This document shows, piece after piece, positions 37,949-51,440 of a stretch of DNA of 64,000 nt. How positions within the stretch are numbered: position 1 is the stretch's first letter; each line of letters begins with the position of its first letter. Source of the stretch: Taeniopygia guttata (lineage: Eukaryota > Chordata > Aves > Passeriformes > Estrildidae); the NCBI RefSeq assembly GCF_048771995.1, contig NC_133026.1, positions 14,596,001 through 14,660,000 of the forward strand. The letters are read 5' to 3'. Under the pieces are notes generated by a model. It was not told the DNA's origin. It worked only from the letters and a program-made list of their open reading frames with translations, and ran no database searches. The position numbers and the translations under genes were made by a program.

Positions 37949-38640
37949 GTGTCTCGGTCCTTGGGCCGGGCCTGGTGCGGCAGCCGCGGGGAGCGGACGG
38001 GGCCCGGCGGCGGCGCCGTGCGCGCGCGGCCCCGCCGGGGGGCGCTGCCGAGCCGGACGGCGCCGCGGGGGGCGCGCGGCAGCGGGAGCGCGCGCGGGCC
38101 CGGCCGCCCTCAGGGGAGCGGGGCCCGGCGGGGCCTGTGCCTTTTCCCGTTCCCTTGCCGGAGATGGGAAGTGCAAGGATTTCTGTTTGGGTTCATCTAA
38201 GAGCCCTGCAAGTGCCGTCGCACAGGCGCGGTGTAAGTAAAGTTGTGATGGCCCCCACGAAAGTCAGTTGTGAAGCACCGCTCAGAGTAAGGAAATCCGT
38301 GTTGGAGGCTAAAAGTCTCTCACTTCCTGCTCGGTTTTGCTGTCTCAGTGCAGGATGAAACTTTAAACCATTTTGAACTTCAGGGTCATTTAATCATTCA
38401 CTGAGCACGTTCCAACATAGGTAAAACAATCAGTAGCTGTTTTTGCTGAAGGTAAAACACTTGGTAACTGTTGTTGTTGAAGACTCTGCTCTGAAGTGCG
38501 TTATTTGCAGTGTTGTAAATCTTTAATTATTTCCGTAGTATAATCAGTTCTCCCCATCTGTGCATTAGGCACAGCAAATAGGGAAGTACTGTAGAAATAC
38601 AGTTATGTAAGCAGGTTTTGAAATTCGGTGCTAAGAACAA

Positions 38641-38782
38641 AGGTGACACTAGCTCAGTTGGTTAGAGCAGCGTGCTAATAGTGCCTGGGTTGTGGGATCC
38701 ATCCCCACATGGACCATTCACTTAAGAGTTGGACTCGATGATCCTTGTGGGTCCCTTCCAACTCAGAATATTCAGTAATTCA
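38641..38782 (+). mobile_element. TguSINE1-type SINE: tRNA-Ile head with CR1 tail
   Basis: The left part is a tRNA-Ile-like body. It has the A-box region TAGCTCAGTTGGTTAGAGC (38649-38667), an anticodon loop containing AAT (38677-38679 area) and a decayed B-box GTGGGATCCATCCC, and ends at about 38714. The right part is the CR1 3' end: TTGGACTCGATGATCCTTGT, GGGTCCCTTCCAACTCAGAA, then an imperfect ATTC repeat. A tRNA-Ile head joined to a CR1 tail is the arrangement published for passerine TguSINE1, mobilised by CR1 enzymes. It is not a functional tRNA: the acceptor stem (AGGTGAC/ATGGACC) is mismatched and the B-box mutated. Confidence 0.93.
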
Positions 38783-41700
38783 GTTAGAGTTTCACAGTCC
38801 TGAATTTTTCTAGTTGTCAGACTTCATTGTCCTTTGAAGGTGACAGGCTGTAAAGTTTCTAGTTCTAGATGTAGCAAATCTGGAGTTACATTTGTTTTAA
38901 GAGAGGTATCATCTTTTAAATGGAGTTACCTCTTTGTGGCACTATTGCTCTTAGGTAATGGACTCAGTGAATTTTTATGAAATGTCTTTGGGCAGAAAGG
39001 TTTCTAGAGAGTAATGCACTTTGCATGTTGTTGTCCATAGAGTGACTGCTTTCTGAGGCTTTTTTAAACATAACTCCTTACCATTTTAACATAATTTGGT
39101 ATTTCCAACTCTTCTGCAAGTCATAAGTTGCTTTACACATCTGATAACATATATATTGTGAAGTGTGGTGGGATTTTTTTTCTTTATTTTTCTAACTAAT
39201 AGGTTGGTTTTTATCGGGTTGTTTTGGTGGTGTTTATTTTTGTGAAGATGCTTACAACTTTAGCATGGTATTGGTTGAGGAGTATTTAAGTGGTAGGTAG
39301 CAGTGCTTAGGATGCTTGTGTTTCTTTTGGGCACAGTAGGTATATTCTAAATTGATAACTGTAGATTCTGAATATGAGAGAAACACCTTTAATTTCCTCT
39401 TGTACCAGAATATTAAATTTTGTTGTTTGTTATGACACTTGTCGAGTTTATCTCTCAGTTCAAGGGAGTGAGACTGCATGCATTTATTTGTAGAAATGCC
39501 AGGTTGCTGTCTTTCTCTTTTACTGTTTGCCTGAGAATTCTTTTGCAAGTTCTCAGGCTAGGAAAATTACGTGGGCTCTGTGCATAGTCTCCCTTAACCC
39601 AGACATATATGTCCTACCTAAGTAGTCGTGGGCAAGGAAAAAAGTTTAGACGTTAATTATAAGACCTGCTTTTTTTGTTAATGTGATGCTTTTGTTTCCT
39701 AAATTTTGCTTTGAGGTTAGCCCTAGGAGTAAGTAAATGCTTCCCACAGCTGAAGTTTGCTCCTGCATTTGTTTTGAATATGTGTGTACACACATAAACA
39801 CGCACCCCCAATAGAAATTGCCATCAGTAAGCACAGGTGTCCTTCTGAATATTTTTTTTACCTTTTCACATAAAATAGTTGCTATTAAACTCTTGTTCCT
39901 TATTGTTTCTGCCAACTTGCTAAATTTCCTTCTTTCCCTCTTGTTGCCCTAAAAAGCTTTCTCTTCAGTTTATATTAGCTTTGGCAACAGAGAGTCCAGT
40001 TCTATGACTTAACTTGTGGCAGACTTCATAGGTTTAATACCCTACTGTGTTCTGTTTCCCAAACTTCAGGCCATGCAGGATTTTGGTAAGTTGGTAGTTT
40101 GTGTTAGGTAGCTGAAGATTTGTATTGGAGGATTTTTTCCCTAATGCTTACAAAAATGATAGATGTTTTATTATAAACAGATGGCAAAAGTGTCCATAAG
40201 ATTTTGGAGGAGAGGGTGTCGTCAACTAGTGTGAGTTAGCATTTATAACTTTTTATAAATAGAATTCTAACATTGGTTTGAGCTTTGCATAAATGTAATT
40301 TTAAATTAACAGATATTTGGAGCTAAGAGTTCTCCTCTTGACTAAATAACTTTCCCTAGGGAAAAATGCAATCAAAGAGATTTAATATTCAGGCAGCGAG
40401 TCACAAGATATTTAAATGACTAATTACTGTTTTGATGCACAAAAAGGAATCTTATTTTGCTTCCCTTTCATCTTATCTTTCTCCCATCATGTTCCTACAA
40501 AGAAGTAAATAGCAAAAATAATGCATCTTCCTTATTACAACTGGAAACTTCAGTTTAGAAGTGATATTCTCTAAGAGTCTTCTGAAGGAAAAACAACCTT
40601 GCCGAGTTTATGGGAGTTGTGAAATATGCAGTTGATCCAAGGATATAGTAACCCTTTTAAAGGAAGTGACAGCTAAAGGCCTTAAGTGGTGTTAATTCTG
40701 TTACAAGTAGACTGCTTTGCTTGGCCATGGCTTCAGTCAGGAATTTTGTTAGGAGGTAAAGGACCAGTAAAAAACCTCTTGGACATTCAGGCAGTGGTAC
40801 TGGAGGTTACCAGCTCATCCTGTCTTCTGGCAGCTGGTTTTTAGCTGCCGAGTTTCTGAGGTAAACACATTGTGGCTGTTGCAAAGTTAGTTGCTGCATC
40901 TAAAAACTAAAAAGTATCATATACATCTGGGAAAAAACCCTTCAAAATGTAATGAATCTTCTTATGTAACACTAAACATCTCCTATATTATTTCCAAATG
41001 CTGGTTTTGAGCAAAAGAGATCCTCAGCTCTGTAATTTTGAGAATCAGACAACAGATCACTGTTAATAATGCAGTAAAGCAGATTTGGCTGTCAAGTCCA
41101 TTGATAACTGTGAATAAAGAAGTAGGTGGAGTAGATTTGTTTATAATTTAAAAATGACTTAGAAAGTTGTTGCTTTTTGTATCCTGTGGTTTATGAGTAG
41201 GATGTTGTTTTTTTTTTTTGTTTTTTTTTACTAGAAATTCAGATTCTAGACTGAAAGGAGACAGCTGGGAAAGCAGAACAGAGGTAACTTTAGTTATGCA
41301 AAATAAGTGAAAAATATGATGGGCTGAAAGTGTTTGAACATGGTCAGTGACATTTCAGAAAGAAAGTGTGCAGAGCTCTACAGGCAATCTAGATTTTATG
41401 GCCTTCAACCAAACCCAGGGAAACTACACTTCTTTTCTTTACTTTTTTTGAAAGGAAAGTAGAAAGAATGCATTCTACATCCCTAGCTTCTAAATTCTCT
41501 TAAAAAATAGAAATCTGGGGGATGGGATGTTGAGACTTCGTGGATAATTAAAAAATATATCCTTATGGAAAATGACTATGAATGTAGTTGGGGTTTTGAT
41601 TTGTTCAAGGAAGTTTTAAAAAGGAGCAAGGCCATGTGTTTGAAGGACATCATGTCAGCATTATAAGGCATTGTAAAATGTTGGGAAGCTAAAATTCTTA

Positions 41701-42615
41701 GCTGAAGCAGTGCCCTAGCAAAGATTAGCATGAGCAGAGATACTTTTAATTAAGTCCCTTAGATCTGAGAAATTAATTACCTAATAGAAAAATTTGTCTG
41801 TGTTGGTAACATTTCCAGAGTTAATAACAGCCCTAGGGTTGTGGGAATTTCATGGGTTTATGGAGGGGGGGGTTGTTTCCCTTTTTCTTTGAGTGCGTTT
41901 GTTATCCTCATGTAAATTCTGATAGTACTATGGTCTGCTAAGGTTTTGGATATTAGTTTTGATTTTTGTCTTCTGTGTGTTCAAGTTTGTATAGGTTAAA
42001 TGCACTTTCAAGTTTTTTAAATGCCAGTGTTTCTGGCATTTGGTGTTGGGGCAGGAGAGAGAGAGAGAGCTGGTGCTTTATTGAATTATTCCTATCTCCC
42101 TCTTCTGACTGGGATCCTGGTCTGGTGATGAGTCCTTGTCCCCACCTTAGCTCTGGAGTAGCTACTTGCTTGTCCTACTAGATTTCTGACAGTGTTGCAG
42201 TACGTGGAGTTGTTCTCTTGTGGATCACACTTTAAATTTAAAGCTTGAGTTCTAATTTTAGTTAGTGTTGCTACTTAGAGATGGAAGAATTAAGCACCCA
42301 GAGTCCAAAATTACAATCTGTACAGCTGTTGATTCAGTTCTTACTGTTTTCCTTTGTATATGTGTCATGGTATAACTGACAGCTTGCACAGCGGGTGGAA
42401 TTCAGTCTGTATGTGTAATTATCATTTCTGGATACTGTCATACTCTGTTACCTGGTGTTTCAGCAAACTGTTGAAATAGTTTAAGCTGTGCTTTTGATAT
42501 CTTTAAAACCACAGTCATATTATCTTTCCTGCCCTGGTTTTGGGGATGTTTAAGAAAAGCTTATTTGTTAAAATTTCATTGTTGGATGTAATTTTTCCCC
42601 TTCTTCCCCCTTCAG

Positions 42616-43005
42616 CATGACCTGTCAGTATTTGCTAAATGCTATAGAAGACCCAGTGAAGATACGCTAATGTTCATTCAAATGCTTCAGAACACTTCAA
42701 ACATAGTCTCTAATAGGATGTGTCTTAATTTAACAAAGCACTACATGGTAAATTTTAATTTACCCAGTTTGGATAGGCTCAAGGATCACGTCCTTTCCAT
42801 GGAACTGTCTTGGGCACTGCTAGCACAGGTCTCTGCCAAGCCATATCTGCATATAAAAATGTCTTTCTCCTCCCAAATCCATACTGCAGGCATTGGGAGG
42901 CTACCACATCCAGGCTCCCTTGCTGCTGAAGCAGCTGTTTGTAGCTTACCGAGGGGAAAAGTTGGTAAAGAGTGTACAAAAAGGTACCCATATGTTACCA
43001 TCTAA
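42616..43005 (+). other. Possible cryptic/alternative exon in EPC1 intron 1
   Basis: A long pyrimidine tract (TTTTTCCCCTTCTTCCCCCTTCAG, AG at 42614-42615) forms a strong acceptor. Starting at 42616 in phase 0, the phase of EPC1 exon 1, the frame is open for 129 codons to a stop at 43003-43005. An AATAAA signal follows at 43272-43277. Use as a terminal exon would give a 180-residue product with only the first 51 residues of EPC1. The downstream peptide is not recognisable and has no domain I know. Chance is plausible given 26 kb of intron; no donor was needed in this model, which weakens the test. Confidence 0.2.
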
Positions 43006-44884
43006 GCCCTAATGAATTCAAAATATGTGAAGTAAGCATGTGGCTGAGGTGTAGTGAGTCAGTGTATGAACAGTGTTAACTTATATATGGAGATTTCACT
43101 ATAGGTTCACCAGTCTTTTTTGTTTATTACAATCTTGCCAGCCTAAGAAACTGCATTCTGTGGGTGCATGCATAGAAGTGTGTCTTTCTAATTGTGTGTG
43201 TGGTGCCTTAAGTGTTCTTAAAATAACCACAGCCTTACTGACAAAGGATTCATGGATATTGAGTATTTTAGAATAAAATAATAGTTGGGGTCATCAGAAT
43301 TAGGCGATTGTAAAATCATAGCAGGTACTGTAACTGAATAATTTGTTTCCAGTCTGGGCTTGTTTTTTGTTTTTTTTTTTTCCTTTGATGCAGTGTTAGG
43401 AAACTCTATAGATACTTTGCTTGCTAACAGAAGAAAATCTGTGCCTGCCTCTCCAGCTGTAGAAGTCCTGAAATCTTGAGCGTAACAATTGAATTCCTTT
43501 AGTGGTCTCTTTTTAGAAAAGGACAACTGAAACATTAAAGGATTTTGAAGTAAATGGGGGGAGTAGAGATGCCTCTTTTTGCATAGTCTTGGATTCATGA
43601 GTCCCATAAACTGGAAGAGTATTGTTTTATGTTTACATTGTGTTCCCCTTTGGACATCTTTGCTGCTCACTCATAGCAGTGGCATTAATTTTTTATGCTA
43701 GTCTAACCTTTTTTTAGTGCATAATTATAAATACACTGAACTTGTAGATTAGGTTTCCAAGAACTGATATGTTTGATAGGAGGGGAACACAGAAACAAGG
43801 GCTTTTTGCAGTTTTGTCTAAAGTAAGTCTACAGACACCTGTTTGTAGCTGGAAGAGATTTTTCTGTGAGCTCATGCCATGACCTTGACTCTACCAATTA
43901 TTTTGGTACTTAGCTTAGTAATTTTCTTCAGATATACCTGTGTGAAAAAGGTTTGAAATGCTTAGAGAATTTTGAGAGAAAAAATGTGGCAGCTCATGAC
44001 TGGTGGGACCGAATTTCAAGTGTAAGAGTAATAGTGATGATTTTCAGTGTATTCCATTTTCAGTTACACCACACCAAAGTTTTCTGTTGTTTGATGTTGT
44101 TTAATTTATATTTATGCTATTCTGAGCATTCATGCAAGTTAGGAAAACTGGCAGATCGTGAGGAGTATCTTCTATAGTGAGCAATTCATGCACTGCCTTC
44201 AGCTACCTGAAGAATGTTGTTAATCCTGTGATGTGAAACCCACCTGTAGCAGCAGTGTTCCCTTTAAAGTCAGAGGGATGGTGGTGGCATAGACTTCTAT
44301 TACAGGTTGGTGCAATTCATGTGAGTCTGGAATGAGATTGAGTAAATTTTGCTTCTGGTTTCTCACTGGCCTTCATCCATTAAGATGACATATAGATTAT
44401 ACCTTTGGGATTTGACAGCTTCCTGGAAGCTGACAGTTCTGTGTAAAAGTTGAGGAATACATGTCCTATTGTTCTACCATAGGATAGTCAGGCACTAACT
44501 TGAAGTTGTGAGCAAGGGTCTGCCGTGGAAGTGCTTGATAAGACAATGTTCTGTATATGCTGTCAGTTCAGCATGTGATAACAGTAAAGGTGTTTATGTT
44601 CTGCGCTGAAGTAATGCTGGAAATACTTAAGCTCTCAGAAAACAGTAAGAGTTGGTTATGCCTGTCAGAGGATTCTCCAGGAGTTCCAGGTTCTCTTTTG
44701 AAATTAAGGATATGACTTATCCTTAGATAAGTCAGACATCGGTTTGATTATTGTCTATAATACTAATATTGAAAGATATTTGTCCTTTTGAAAGCAGGAT
44801 AATTAAGATGTTTTTAATAAAAAGCATGAAGCTGTGTCAAGTAATGTTTAGGGTGATATAAGCAAAAGCTGCTTCATTCAGAGC

Positions 44885-45062
44885 ACAGGGACTGGAACAG
44901 GTTCTCCTTGGAAGTTCCAAACCTGACAGTTCAAGAAGCATCTGGACAGTGTTCTCAGGCACATGGTGTAACTCTTGGCCAAAGAATTCCAGGCAAAGCC
45001 AGGAGTAGGACTTGATGATCCCTGTGGGTCTCTTCCAACTCTGGGTATTCTGTGACTCTAAC
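44885..45062 (+). mobile_element. CR1 LINE 3' fragment, sense
   Basis: Contains the CR1 3' series in order: GGACTGGAACAGGTTCTCCT, TTCAAGAAGCATCTGGACAG, CAGGCACATGGTGTAACTCT, AGGACTTGATGATCCCTGTG and GGTCTCTTCCAACTCTGGGT, ending ATTCTGTGACTCTA. Severely 5'-truncated, as nearly all CR1 copies are. Read backwards it produces an 82-codon artefact frame. Confidence 0.93.
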
Positions 45063-48000
45063 CTATGAGTTACATATGTATACAAAAGCAGTATGGTTCC
45101 TCTTAAGAAAGCTGTTCCAGAAAAGCTGTTTGTAGACTGCTCTTACTGAATTTGTTTGATATGTGCATTCTCAGCTTATTTTTACCCTGTTGTGGACATC
45201 CCAATAATTGAACCTAGAGAAGCCATGTAACAGCAGTGGCTTTCTGCACAGCAGAGTTAACTACAGTGAGACCAATTGTCCATGTTCATACTTGAGGTTA
45301 AAAAGTTTAGGTATACCTAGTACTCTCTTATTTGCAATGAGCGTGTTTTACAGTTGGAAGAGTTTAAAAATGTGTCTCAAATGGTTTGTATTAAGCCAGG
45401 GGAAGGAGAATGCCCAGAAAAGTAACTTTGTTAGCAGCGCTCATGAGAGCGCAAGAAGTAACACAGCTGGCAGGGTTTTGGAGGAGAGGAGTTTGTCAGG
45501 GTCAGCTGACTTGAAAGGCTTTACCTTCTGAGAATTTTCACAGCTGGCCTTAAAGAGTAGTCCCAAAATGTTACCTTCCTGACTCTTTCTCAGCTTGGAT
45601 CCATTATATAAAGTATTTCAGTTAACAATTGGGTATTAATTGTATGCAGAATATGATCAATGGTAGGGACAATAGTTCAGTAACTTTAATGTTTGAGAAG
45701 CATGGTGGTGTGTGCTTAGTTTTCTTTTCATTTTAATAGCTAACATTCTGTATTTATTCCAGTAAAATTTTAGTTATTCATAGGAACCTGCCTCGTATTA
45801 ATTTGTTTCAGTTAGGAAGAATATGCAATATAGCAAGCCCTTGAATCTGCTATTCTTTTTACTTAGTAGACCACTTTGCTTGTTGCCATCACAATAATTG
45901 TGCCCTGATTATATGATTATAGTCCTCAGAAATATATATGCGATTATTTACCAATTTCTTATGGGTATTTAGTCTGAGTTTTGAGTACCTCTAAGTCAGT
46001 GCATTATTTTTTCAAGTTTTTGTTTTATCGGACCAAGTATCTGTTTATGTGTGGGCATCTGCTCTGCTAGAACAGAATATTGTAATTGGCAGATGATAGG
46101 TGTATATAATAAGTTACTTTTCTTTTTCTACTACTTTTCTACATTGTACTTGTAAGAGGAAACACTAGCTTTAGTATCAAGGAACGCATCAAATGACTGA
46201 TGTACCGGGCAGAAGATGCTGGCTGCTGCTTTTGTGTCTGTAGATGTGCTCTTCCTTTTTAGTGAGTATGTTCTGCTCTCCCATCCACTTGTGTGTGTGT
46301 ATTTCTGTGTATTCTGCTTTGTGTGCTTTCAAGGACTAACCCTGTTCTAAGTAAACAGATATGTGAAGGTGAATTGCATCAATTGAGGCTGGAATAAAAG
46401 TTTGAAAACTTTCTGCTCTGTCATTTTCTTCAAGCACAGTTTGAGTGAGAGAGGAAATGATCCTCTTAAGGTTTAAGTACCATACTTAAAAGATTGGCTT
46501 CCTTTATATTTAATCAGGAATTAAGACATTTTTATGCTTTTTTGAATTGGAAGCTTTCAAGAGGGTATATTTGGAGAGGATTGCTTTCCAACATCCGTTT
46601 GAGTTTGTACTTTATATCAATTTCAAAACTTCAAGGTTCCTTCCAAGTTGTAAACCGAAATCACAGATCTTGTAGCCTGCTTGGAAGGCTTATGAAGCTT
46701 ACATTTGAGGGGAGGGATTGGTAATAAAGGCTGCCCTGTGCACACATCTAGTGCTACTGTTTGTTTTCTGTTACCATTTTAAGAGCTGTAGTCTTAAGGT
46801 TTTTTTTTTTTTGGTCTGATGTTCAATTCAGAACTTGGCTACTAGGAAGGTGTTCAATTGCAAAGATGAATTCTGCACAGGCTTCTTTTTTCAGATTTTC
46901 CTTCTCAGAATATAAGGATTTTGTCAGATGTGTTGTGCAAGTGTAATTATTGTGAATTAAAGATGGTTAGGAAGAGGAAGAAAGGGGGCCTGTTGCTTTT
47001 CCAAACTATTGATCTGTAATTAGTCTCACTGAAAATGCCTTTCTTAGTGGAAGAACTTTACATGACTTGATGTTTTCCTTTTTCTTTTCTCTTTGTGCCA
47101 TTATCGTTCCCCGTGTTACTCTGTCTACATAGTATGTAACATCTTCCAGGCATTTCCCAGGATTTAATTATTTGAAATGCATAATTTTCTTGTATTTCTA
47201 AATTCTCTTGTTTTCTTCTCCTTCTTAAGTTTCTTTAAACACTGATGGTAAAATTGGATTTCTGATTTCCCCCATGCCCTCATTTTTGCTTAAGAAATGA
47301 AGCTTTTCACTGTGGGGTGAGGTTAATCCCCCGGCCCCAACCCTGTATTAGTATTTCAGCAGGACATATCCTGTGTGCCTTTTTGGTACTTGATTTTTCT
47401 CAGTACTTAAATACAAGAAAGAATTCTGAAAAGAGTGGCAGAAAATAGGAACTGGCTTCAGAAGAAGATTTTGCAATATTGTAATGTGACTTACTGTACT
47501 TGTAATTCAGTAACCACAATCTGATATATCTTGTTAAAAAGCTGAATTCAAGACAACAGGGTGGTTTTACTGGAAAGTTAATGAGTAAGGCTACAGGTGA
47601 GAGCCAATGAATCTGAGTCCTGCAGAATGTGCTGTATTATGTGCAGAATCCTTTAAGCAGGTTAGTTATACAGAAGTGCTGGATCTTTCAGGTACTTACA
47701 GGTGCACTTATGTACTCTTTCCTGGTTCTTCAGGATTATTTTTCATGCCAAAGATGATGACCTTGCTTGCCCTTCTCTTGCTGTTTATCTTGTTCCATTA
47801 GAAGGAAGTTATTAATAATACCAGTGTACTTGCTTTTTTTTCTGATGAAGATGCTGTGGTCTTGAAGTAGGCTAAGTACAAAATGAGGCAGTTCAAGTAT
47901 TAGGATTAAAGGTAGTTTAATACTATCCCTCTTGGGGAACTGATGTTTTTCACCGTACTTCAAGTCAATAGGGAAAAATTTATGCTCTTGTTGAATGCAT

Positions 48001-51000
48001 GAGGTAAAGGAACTTGAGCTACTAAAACTGGAGTACAACAGCTTCCCTTTTCTTGTCAAGAATGTGAGGTTTGTTCTGTGAGAGGGAAGTATGTGTGGGA
48101 AATCAGTGAAACATGCATGTTTACAAAGCACCTCTGTCTAATCAATCTTTACCAGAGCTGTAGGATAAGGTTGATTAAGAGAAATTTCTGTTGCATGTTT
48201 GTGCTCTCAGCCTTCCTCTGAAGGAGAATTATTTCCTTTGAGGTGTCTTGTTTTGCAAAGAAGTTAAGAATATTGGAAAAAAAAATGGCACATCTTGGAC
48301 TAGAACAGAAAATACAAGGTTTATTGCAGTTAATGCTTAAACTCTTATATCTGGCCTGGTTTCTCACAGCATCTATACTTCATTGCAAAAGGACCTTGTG
48401 CTGGTAGTTGTGAAATGTTTTTTTTTTTTAGGGCTTTAGCTGTCTTTAAGTGATAGGGGTATGGGCTGCAGAATGTCTTGGAAATAAAGACAAAACCTTG
48501 CTGGGGAAGCTGATGAGGAAAGAGAAGCTCCGAATTGGTCCTAATAAGTTGCTGTTACTGAGGAAAGTAAAGCATCTACTAGCTTTAGCTTTGAAGAATT
48601 GCTGTCGTGGGTAGGTTGTGGAACAAGTCTCATCAGAAGGTAACAGTTTTGGTATTGTGTGGCAGGATAGTATGAAATTCTGAAGCCATCCTGAAGCAAT
48701 AAGAAAAATATTCATAGATAGTCTCATTGATGACTTGGTTTCACAAGTTTGTTTTTTGATAGGCTCTCATTTACCAAGCTATTCATTATTCATTCATCAG
48801 GTAGAAAAGGTCCCTGTGTGATTTAGTAACCTGATTATTTTTAAATGTGGTATCCAGAAGTTTACTTAACTCAGTAATTTTAAAAATTAAAGTAGGGAGG
48901 TATCTGACATTTTATTTTGGCTTGTATTAAATTGTGATTTCACTGGTGTAATTTTCTGGAAAATAATAACATGAATGTTTTCCAGTGTTGATTTTTCTCA
49001 GGAAAATCATTGTCCTGTCTCTCAGCAAAGTAAGTTTGCCTTCTTGTTTGACCTGTACTCAAGAGGAACACTATGAGAAGCATTTGTTTTAGTTAGTAGA
49101 GGGAAGGGGAAGATTCAGCGTTAGTTTGCTGGAGAGAGTGTCTTAACCTCGATTGTTTTGCATTGTGGTCAGGTGTGTACGTAGAGTTCACAACTGTGTT
49201 TATACTGGCTGGATGTTTGGTTTGTTTTTGTGGTTTATTCCCACCATTACCAAGGAGAGTGAGTGTGCACGATTTAGGCTGTGGTGTAATTTCCCTTCAG
49301 AAGTTCATAGGATTAAATACTGGCTGATAAGTTAACTTTGACTTGTTTCAACACTTTGCTCTTGCATGTTTGTTAAATATGAATTACACATCCACATTAC
49401 CTAAGGAGGTTAGATGGGATTTATTGCTGAGAGTTTGAAGGAAGTAAGCCCACCACTTCAGAAGATGTCAATGTCTGCAGGTGGAATTGGAACTTGAGGT
49501 CCTGACTCAGCTTTTGGCAAGAGTAGCATTTCCAGGGATTGAGAGAACCTCAGCTTACTTTGGCTTGCAGTGACTGTAATGTGGGAAGCGGTATGAAACT
49601 GAAGATGCAGTTGATAATTCAAAAGCATAACATTAGGCAGCTCTGAATTTTATTCTTTGGGAATGTATGCAGTGTCAAGTTGGTATTTTTCAAAACACAA
49701 TGTGCTAATGTAGCTAAAATAGTCCTTACACAGAAGGGATATAATTAATTAATGGCAAGTACAAATACCTCACATGGCACCACGTGGTGAGACAGGTAAC
49801 ATGTCTAGCATAACAATATTTTCTGGAATCCTCTTAACTTTGTTTCTCTGCTGATACCTGAGCTGTATTCTCAGACTCAGTGTTTGAGAAGAGCACAAAG
49901 CAGTCTCTAAAGTGTTTGTTGTACTTAATACATTTATATATTTTGTAGATACATCTACATATTGTGTAGACACATCACATCATGGATATTCATACCACTG
50001 TAACTTGATTCCCTTGCGGCCAGGACTGGCCCATTGAGCAGCTGCACATGTGGAAAAGCAGGCACCTCTGTTGGGACTGGAACAGTGGGATTTGGCTGAC
50101 TCCTTTTACATGACATTGGGCAGAGACACTTAACTCTCACTGGGCACACGGCGAGAATAACAATGTCACTTGAAATACACTAAGCTCATACAAGTATTAA
50201 GGAAATCCTTTCCTCCCCTCCAGTGTACGACTTTGCTTTGTTGCTGAGTGTTTATACCTTGAAAACAGGTTTGATCATAATTGCAGGTAGGAGGTCATGA
50301 ATATGAAATGCTAGCCTGTCCTGCATTTTTAAAGGCAGTCTAATTAAACTTAGGGATTACAAAGCAAAATGAATAACTGGTGTCTGACTCATAGGAGTTT
50401 ATAATTCAAAATGATCAGGAAACCTTTAAGCTGGTATTTTGTCTAAGCTGTTCAGCTTCATACAGGCCTCTGCTCTAGGTAGCATCTTTGCATTGATATG
50501 TAGCAAAGTGTCTAAACATGTAGATTTACAAACTGAAGACTGGCATCTATAGCAGGAAATAGATTCAGTGGAAAATCTGTTTTAAGTTACTCAGTATTGC
50601 ACCTGTCACTGTTAGAGAAGCACTTTCCCACCTTTGTGGTGTCAGACCTGAAACGCTGATCTGTTGGTGTTGCAAATATGGAAGCTCAGTGTGTTTAGTT
50701 AAAAAGTATGGGTAGGCTTTACTTGCATTTTCATGAATGTACTTTGACAAAATGTAATTGGCTAGAGCAATTGTAAGTAATTGCTAAGCAAATTTCTTTT
50801 TTACTAGATGCCTTATGTAGTAAAACTTAATTATGTCTCTGCTGGTGTTTGTACTTGTTGGGGTCTTATTTCAATTTTCTCAAATGTCTTTATCAGCTCT
50901 CTTGATACCTTGCTGTCTTGGTACATTAAAAAGCTCCTTTTACTAAGTTACAATCTGCAGTGCTTTTTTCTTGTAACAAGAATTGTAATTTGTAGAAATA

Positions 51001-51440
51001 TGAGGTAGGAACTTTGATACCATTGGCACTGACAGTTACTCAAAGACAAGGTTACATGTGCTCTGCCATCCTGTGTGTGCTGATGCAGCTCACATTTCTG
51101 CTCAGGGCTGTATAGCAATTTATTTCCATTTTGTGATATACAGAGGAGTAAAGTACTTAAGGATATTGTGAAGTCTGCAAAAGGGCTTGTTTAATAGATT
51201 AGCTTTTAGTCATGGCTGTGGTGCACTGTATGCTTTTTCTGCAGACTTTTTCTTCCCCATAGTACTGAAGTGGTTAATGTTAAAAAGATTTGATTGTTTA
51301 TTTTTGAAATCATAAACAAGCTTGATAGTTTAAGACAATGCTCTGGAAGCTTGTTTACTTTGAATTTTTTTAATGCAGCTGTTATATATGAGCTTTTTTA
51401 TGTGGAATGCACATGTGACTTCCTAAAAGGTGCTTAGATT

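Larger units (their letters stand above)
36160..38170. promoter_or_regulatory. EPC1: EPC1 CpG island and promoter region
   Basis: About 2 kb of sustained CpG-rich sequence covering the 5' flank, 5' UTR, first coding exon and start of intron 1 of EPC1. No TATA box is obvious, as expected for a broad housekeeping promoter. The island holds a GC-box cluster (GCCCCGCCCCGCC at 37359-37371), YY1-type motifs and a CLEAR/USF E-box, listed separately. The start site probably lies somewhere in 37.1-37.4 kb, but I cannot fix it. The long GC-rich frames on both strands here (up to 307 codons) are composition artefacts apart from the EPC1 exon itself. Confidence 0.88.

Noticed and set aside
37435..38358. 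307-codon + strand frame
   Set aside because: It is EPC1 exon 1 read in frame with GC-rich 5' UTR upstream and through the intron 1 donor downstream; only 37483-37635 is coding.
38641..38714. Functional tRNA-Ile gene
   Set aside because: Mismatched acceptor stem, mutated B-box and direct fusion to a CR1 tail identify it as a SINE.
39779..39796. 18-bp palindrome TATGTGTGTACACACATA
   Set aside because: Explained by abutting (TG)n and (CA)n dinucleotide runs.
43218..43670. 150-codon minus-strand frame
   Set aside because: No recognisable domain, no flanking splice or promoter support; within chance for this much six-frame AT-rich sequence.
44714..44733. 8-bp hairpin GACTTATC/GATAAGTC
   Set aside because: Too short to stand out in a 64-kb window.
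47736..48131. 131-codon minus-strand frame
   Set aside because: Includes a serine run and hydrophobic AT-rich codons; no similarity to a known family.
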